Part shown: piece after piece, positions 3,892 to 5,167 of the stretch
Numbering within the stretch: the stretch's first letter is position 1
Layout: the number at the start of each line of letters is the position of its first letter
From: Gammaproteobacteria bacterium
GTDB lineage: Bacteria > Pseudomonadota > Gammaproteobacteria > UBA9214
NCBI GenBank assembly: GCA_003454335.1
Contig: DMKK01000131.1
Span: 1 to 5,167 of the forward strand
Reading direction: 5' to 3'
DNA: 5,167 nt
Made by a program: the position numbers and the translations under genes
Notes under the pieces: generated by a model
Told to the model about the DNA's origin: nothing
The model's input: only the letters and a program-made list of their open reading frames with translations
Database searches by the model: none

Positions 3892-5167
3892 ATGGACAAA
3901 GACCAACAATCAAGACTGAAACTGCTGATAGAAAAAGGCAAGGAGCAGGGCTTCCTCACCTATGCGGAAGTCAACGACCACTTGCCGGAAGATATTGTTG
4001 ACCCCCAGCAAATCGAAGACATCATTGGCATGATCAACGACATGGGCATTCTGGTGCATGAAGTGGCACCGGATACCGATTCCCTGCTGCTTTCCAGCAC
4101 CAAGAATACTGCCGATGAAGATGCGGCTGAGGAAGCCGCGGCCAATCTGGTTACCGTTGACAGTGAATTCGGCAGGACAACGGATCCGGTCCGCATGTAC
4201 ATGCGCGAGATGGGCACCGTTGAACTGCTCACACGGGAAGGCGAGATCGTCATTGCCAAGCGCATCGAGGATGGCCTTAATCAGGTACTGAAGGCACTGG
4301 CAATTTTTCCGGAAACCGCCGCCACACTGCTACGCGGCCATGAACGTGTCGAGGCAGGTGAAATGCGCCTGACCGACCTGATCACCGGCTTTATTGACCC
4401 CAACGCTGTAGAACCTGAAATTCCTGCACCACAAGCACCGCGACCTGCAGATGCAAGCGGTGCAGACAAGTCAAATGACGACGAGGAAGAAGAAACACCT
4501 GTTGATACCGGACCCGATCCGGAAGAAACACGCGAGCGCTTTACTGAAATTGAAAAAATCTACAAACAGCTTATCACCGCCGTTGCCAAAGGCGGGAAGA
4601 GCACTGCGCGGATAGAGAAACTGCGGGCACAACTTGCAGAACAAATTCTCATGCTAAAGCTGGTACCGCGCATTGTTGACATCCTGAACATCAATCTGCG
4701 TCATATTATCAAGCGTATTCGCACGCACGAACGTAATGTTATGGATGTCTGCGTCACCAGGGCGGGAATGCCACGCAGGGATTTCATTACCTCATTCCCC
4801 AATAACGAGACCGACCTTGCCTGGATCGACACCCAGGTTACCGGTGGCCAAAAACATGCAGCTCAACTGGCACAATACAAAGACGAGATACTGCGCACAC
4901 AGAACAAGCTGATTGCCTTGCAGAACAGCACGCACATGAGCATTTCTGAAATCAAGGACATCAATCGACGCATGTCGATCGGCGAGGCCAAGGCAAGACG
5001 CGCCAAGAAGGAAATGGTTGAAGCCAACCTGCGACTGGTTATTTCAATTGCTAAAAAATACACCAATCGTGGCTTGCAGTTCCTTGACCTGATCCAGGAA
5101 GGCAATATCAGCCTGATGAAAGCCGTGGATAAATTTGAATACCGGCGTGGCTACAAGTTCTCGACCT
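3892..5167 (+). CDS. rpoD: RNA polymerase primary sigma factor RpoD (sigma-70), partial
   Basis: This is the housekeeping sigma factor, directing core RNA polymerase to -35/-10 promoters. The first 425 codons are present and the gene runs off the right edge, so regions 2.3 to 4.2 are not seen. Region 1.1 spans about residues 1-80 (KEQGFLTYAEVNDHLPEDIV at 17-36). Region 1.2 is at about 96-127 (TTDPVRMYMREMGTVELLTR, 96-115). The large non-conserved region, about 128-355, includes an acidic run (DDEEEEE near 196-201). Region 2 begins with INRRMSIGEAKARRAKKEM and reaches YRRGYKFST. Numbering runs about four behind E. coli, so length should be near 610. Residue 407 is serine in GNISLMKAV where primary sigmas normally have GNIGLMKAV. 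The ATG at 3892 is set by homology, with GGA at 3884-3886. The protein is closer to the Pseudomonas type than to the enteric one in the non-conserved region, from memory. Confidence 0.98.
   Translation, partial: MDKDQQSRLKLLIEKGKEQGFLTYAEVNDHLPEDIVDPQQIEDIIGMINDMGILVHEVAPDTDSLLLSSTKNTADEDAAEEAAANLVTVDSEFGRTTDPVRMYMREMGTVELLTREGEIVIAKRIEDGLNQVLKALAIFPETAATLLRGHERVEAGEMRLTDLITGFIDPNAVEPEIPAPQAPRPADASGADKSNDDEEEETPVDTGPDPEETRERFTEIEKIYKQLITAVAKGGKSTARIEKLRAQLAEQILMLKLVPRIVDILNINLRHIIKRIRTHERNVMDVCVTRAGMPRRDFITSFPNNETDLAWIDTQVTGGQKHAAQLAQYKDEILRTQNKLIALQNSTHMSISEIKDINRRMSIGEAKARRAKKEMVEANLRLVISIAKKYTNRGLQFLDLIQEGNISLMKAVDKFEYRRGYKFST

Noticed and set aside
1..5167. A novel defence, mobile or secretion system
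   Set aside because: All coding sequence is accounted for by tsaD, rpsU, yqeY, dnaG and rpoD, and no gap exceeds 134 bases.

Overview
The window is a nearly textbook stretch of a gammaproteobacterial chromosome: the macromolecular synthesis operon (rpsU, dnaG, rpoD) read rightward, with tsaD diverging from it on the left. The divergent tsaD/rpsU pair is the arrangement known from Escherichia coli and its relatives. A GatB/YqeY-family gene between rpsU and dnaG is absent from the E. coli operon but usual in Pseudomonas and other non-enteric Gammaproteobacteria. The visible sigma-70 sequence also resembles that group. I cannot name the genus. The DNA is moderately GC-rich, and codon use looks even across the genes, with no sign of recent transfer.

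Layout from left to right. Positions 1-24 hold what looks like one end of a REP-type palindrome cut by the window edge. tsaD (50-1075, minus) makes the catalytic subunit of tRNA t6A37 synthesis. The tsaD-rpsU gap (1076-1186) holds the probable operon promoter, with a GC-rich discriminator and an imperfect LexA-like box lying on it. rpsU (1187-1402) makes ribosomal protein bS21. yqeY (1422-1865) follows after 19 bases. A structured 119-base gap without a Shine-Dalgarno sequence leads into dnaG (1985-3757, primase). A second gap (3758-3891) contains a weak terminator-like hairpin overlapped by a heat-shock-type promoter candidate and followed by a possible sigma-70 -10 element. rpoD begins at 3892 and runs off the right end after 425 codons.

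Together the genes tie translation (bS21, t6A modification, possibly YqeY), replication (primase) and transcription (sigma-70) to one regulatory region. Differential expression is expected to come from the two gaps around dnaG, as in E. coli, where a terminator, poor dnaG translation and a heat-shock promoter for rpoD are known. The details here are different sequences.

I found no mobile element, CRISPR array, RNA gene or unknown protein system. The points worth a second look are regulatory: the possible LexA box, a motif shared by the rpsU and yqeY leaders, the mutually exclusive hairpins before dnaG, the terminator/promoter overlap and possible folded leader of rpoD, and an unusual serine in sigma region 2.
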